A DNA stretch of 33,468 nucleotides, from assembly GCA_016788605.1 (NCBI GenBank), contig JAEUSO010000005.1:1-33468 (forward strand), in the 5' to 3' direction. Made by a program: the position numbers and the translations under genes. Origin of the DNA: Candidatus Kapaibacterium sp. GTDB lineage: Bacteria > Bacteroidota > Ignavibacteria > Kapaibacteriales > NICIL-2. Positions 31,783-33,468 of the stretch are shown here, one piece after another. Positions within the stretch are counted from its first letter, which is position 1, and every line of letters begins with the position of its first letter. The notes under the pieces are model-generated. The model made no database searches and was not told the DNA's origin. It saw only the letters and a list, made by a program, of their open reading frames with translations.

Positions 31783-33468
31783 ATGAAACAACAGTTACGG
31801 AGTTTGTGGCGAACAGCTTATGCTACCATCGTCGGTGTGACGTTGGTGGCGACAATGGCGTTTGCCCAAACCAAACCGGTAACTTCGCCCTCTGCCCAGA
31901 ATGATGGTTCAACGTCGCAGGCGGAGCTTCGCAAAAAAGCGGATGCTATTGCTGCGCGTCAAGGACTTGAGTTCGAGCAGAACAAAGGGCAAGTCATAGA
32001 CGAAAAGGGAAAGGTCAGAAATGACATTCTCTTCACGTCGCGTTCCAAAGGAACGTCAGTGTATTACTTTGCCGATAAGCTCTCGTATGTGTTCCAGAAG
32101 GAACTGACGAAGCGCCCGACGGCAAAAGATGTAGCTTCGGATGAAGCATATCAACCAAAGTATCAGGTTCACCGCCTGGATATGAATCTGGTTGGTGCGA
32201 ACACATCTGCTAAGGTTGCATCAAACGACTTGCAGCCGGGTGTGAAAAATTACTACCTTGCCCATGCCGGTAAGGACGGTATCACCGGAGTTCCCTCGTT
32301 CGGTAAATTGACATACGAAAATGTCTATCCGAACATTGACATGGTGCTTACAGCAAAAGGTCAAGGGATGAAGGCGGAATTTATCGTTCGTCCGGGCGGC
32401 GACCCATCGCAAATCAAAATGCGTTTTGACGGTGCAGATAAAGTTGCACTTGCAAACGACGGTGGCTATTCGGTGACAACACCGCTCGGTACAATGACCG
32501 AGGAAAAGCCCTATTCATTCACTTCAGTTAATGGTAAAGAACAAGAAGTTGCTGTGACGTTTAATGTCAATGGTGATGTACTTAGTTTCAATGTTCCCGA
32601 TTATGATAAAACACAAACACTGGTGATTGACCCTCAGCGCGACTGGGGTACATTCCATGGTGGTGCTGGTACAGACATTATTCTTGGCGTTGCAACCGAA
32701 CGCAGTTATGCTCCTGCATCGGGTGCCCGCTACATTTATACATGCGGTTACTTTGGTGGTACAGGATTTCCTCTTACAGCAGGTACGGCAACCGCAAGCG
32801 GTTCGGCTGATGCTTTCGTTGCAGCATATACGTATGGTGTAAGTGGTGCGCGTAATTATGTGACGGTATTTGGTGGTAACAGCGAAGACCGTGCTAACGC
32901 AATTACGGTTGGCTCAAGCGGTATCGCTTATGTTGTAGGTCGTACAAGTGCTTCGCTTGGTACACCACTGGCAGCTAACACATTGCAAACAACATACGGC
33001 GGTGGCGCATTTGATTCTTATATCGCTTCACTATCTGCTACGGGTACTCTTACCGCAGTAACATTCTTCGGTACGGCAGGTACAAACGACAACCTTACAA
33101 GTATTGATCTTAATTCGGCGGGTACGGAAATCGTAGTCGGCGGTAACACAAGTTCAGCTACATCGCAAGCGCCGTGGGCTACCGGTTTGGCTTCTAATGC
33201 CGGCGGCGAGTATATGAATACCACGCAGTTCCCAACAGGTGTTCAGGTAACAGGTCTTGTTGCTACGTTCGCTGTTTCGGGTACCACGATTTCTTCGCGT
33301 ACACGCGGTACCTATTATGGTGCTACAGCAGGTACGCAAACTATTGTTACCTCGGTGCGCTATAATCGTACAACAAGCGGTACGGCAGGTGTTTGGGTTG
33401 GTGGTTATACTAACAGTTTGGATAGTATCGCTACACCGACATCGCACAATACCGGTTTGAACGTGGAC
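31783..33468 (+). CDS. Secreted DUF7948/SBBP-repeat protein, 3' end outside window
   Basis: 562 codons are visible and the frame is open at the right edge. A signal peptide (MKQQLRSLWRTAYATIVGVT, cleavage near MAFAQ) is followed by a DUF7948-type domain (about 60-290) with FEQNKGQVIDEKGKVRNDIL, VKNYYLAHAG, FGKLTYENVYPNIDMVL and the closing TLVIDPQRDWGTFHGG. SBBP-like repeats start there: TFHGGAGTDIILG, TVFGGNSEDRANA, TFFGTAGTNDNLTS, TYYGATAGTQTIVT. Such proteins are large, surface-exposed and usually end in a T9SS or PKD/Ig region, not visible here. Codon use is strongly biased to GGT, GCT and ACA compared with neighbours, suggesting high expression or different origin. Confidence 0.87.
   Translation, partial: MKQQLRSLWRTAYATIVGVTLVATMAFAQTKPVTSPSAQNDGSTSQAELRKKADAIAARQGLEFEQNKGQVIDEKGKVRNDILFTSRSKGTSVYYFADKLSYVFQKELTKRPTAKDVASDEAYQPKYQVHRLDMNLVGANTSAKVASNDLQPGVKNYYLAHAGKDGITGVPSFGKLTYENVYPNIDMVLTAKGQGMKAEFIVRPGGDPSQIKMRFDGADKVALANDGGYSVTTPLGTMTEEKPYSFTSVNGKEQEVAVTFNVNGDVLSFNVPDYDKTQTLVIDPQRDWGTFHGGAGTDIILGVATERSYAPASGARYIYTCGYFGGTGFPLTAGTATASGSADAFVAAYTYGVSGARNYVTVFGGNSEDRANAITVGSSGIAYVVGRTSASLGTPLAANTLQTTYGGGAFDSYIASLSATGTLTAVTFFGTAGTNDNLTSIDLNSAGTEIVVGGNTSSATSQAPWATGLASNAGGEYMNTTQFPTGVQVTGLVATFAVSGTTISSRTRGTYYGATAGTQTIVTSVRYNRTTSGTAGVWVGGYTNSLDSIATPTSHNTGLNVD

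Noticed and set aside
1-33468. CRISPR arrays, tRNA or rRNA genes, insertion sequences, prophage or attachment sites
   Set aside because: I looked for direct repeats with spacers, cloverleaf-like segments, transposase motifs and terminal inverted repeats and saw none.

Overview
The window looks like a chromosomal stretch from a flagellated member of the Bacteroidota sensu lato, most likely the Ignavibacteria/Kapabacteria side (inference; there is no rRNA or marker gene here to prove it). The reasons are: two SBBP beta-propeller secreted proteins, one ending in a type IX secretion (T9SS) C-terminal sorting domain; a flagellar hook cluster, which most Bacteroidota lack; an archaeal/eukaryal-type prolyl-tRNA synthetase; and moderately GC-rich coding sequence with weak Shine-Dalgarno sites.

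Layout. 1-412 is an unassigned left edge with an 11-G tract. 413-2596 (+) is a C39-peptidase ABC exporter, convergent with a PcrA/UvrD helicase (2617-5007, -). 5321-14686 (+) is a flagellar hook/rod export cluster: fliJ, a motE-like gene, a giant fliK (1678 aa), flgD, a TIGR02530-type flagellar protein and flgE. It is preceded by a good sigma-54-like site and closed by a rho-independent terminator at 15005-15061. proS (15071-16540, -) is divergent from a TlpA-like thioredoxin lipoprotein-style/periplasmic protein (16860-18503, +), which is followed by an alpha/beta hydrolase and an Rsm22-like Fe-S methyltransferase (18649-20524, +). hpd (20882-22006, -) has its own terminator and is divergent from a GlxA-like AraC regulator plus a DinB-like protein (22310-23835, +). 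A GNAT acetyltransferase (-) is divergent from a Crp/Fnr regulator and a cytochrome P460-like haem lipoprotein (24586-25862, +). A minus-strand run then holds an SBBP/T9SS protein, a LolD-type ABC ATPase, dut and a GT4 glycosyltransferase (30780 down to 25937). About 1 kb with little coding signal follows, and the window ends inside a second SBBP protein with a DUF7948-like N-terminal domain (31783 to the edge, +).

How the genes work together. The flagellar genes form one functional unit: an export chaperone (FliJ), stator assembly (MotE-like), hook-length control (FliK), hook cap (FlgD) and hook (FlgE). The Crp/Fnr regulator and P460 protein may form a small nitrosative/redox stress unit. 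The SBBP proteins and the T9SS signal point to an elaborate secreted surface layer. The other genes are mostly housekeeping or accessory singletons. No CRISPR array, tRNA, rRNA, transposon or prophage was seen. The most noteworthy signals are the exceptionally long FliK, the altered catalytic positions in the C39 domain, the bacterial Rsm22 homologue with a cysteine cluster, and several candidate regulatory palindromes and promoters.
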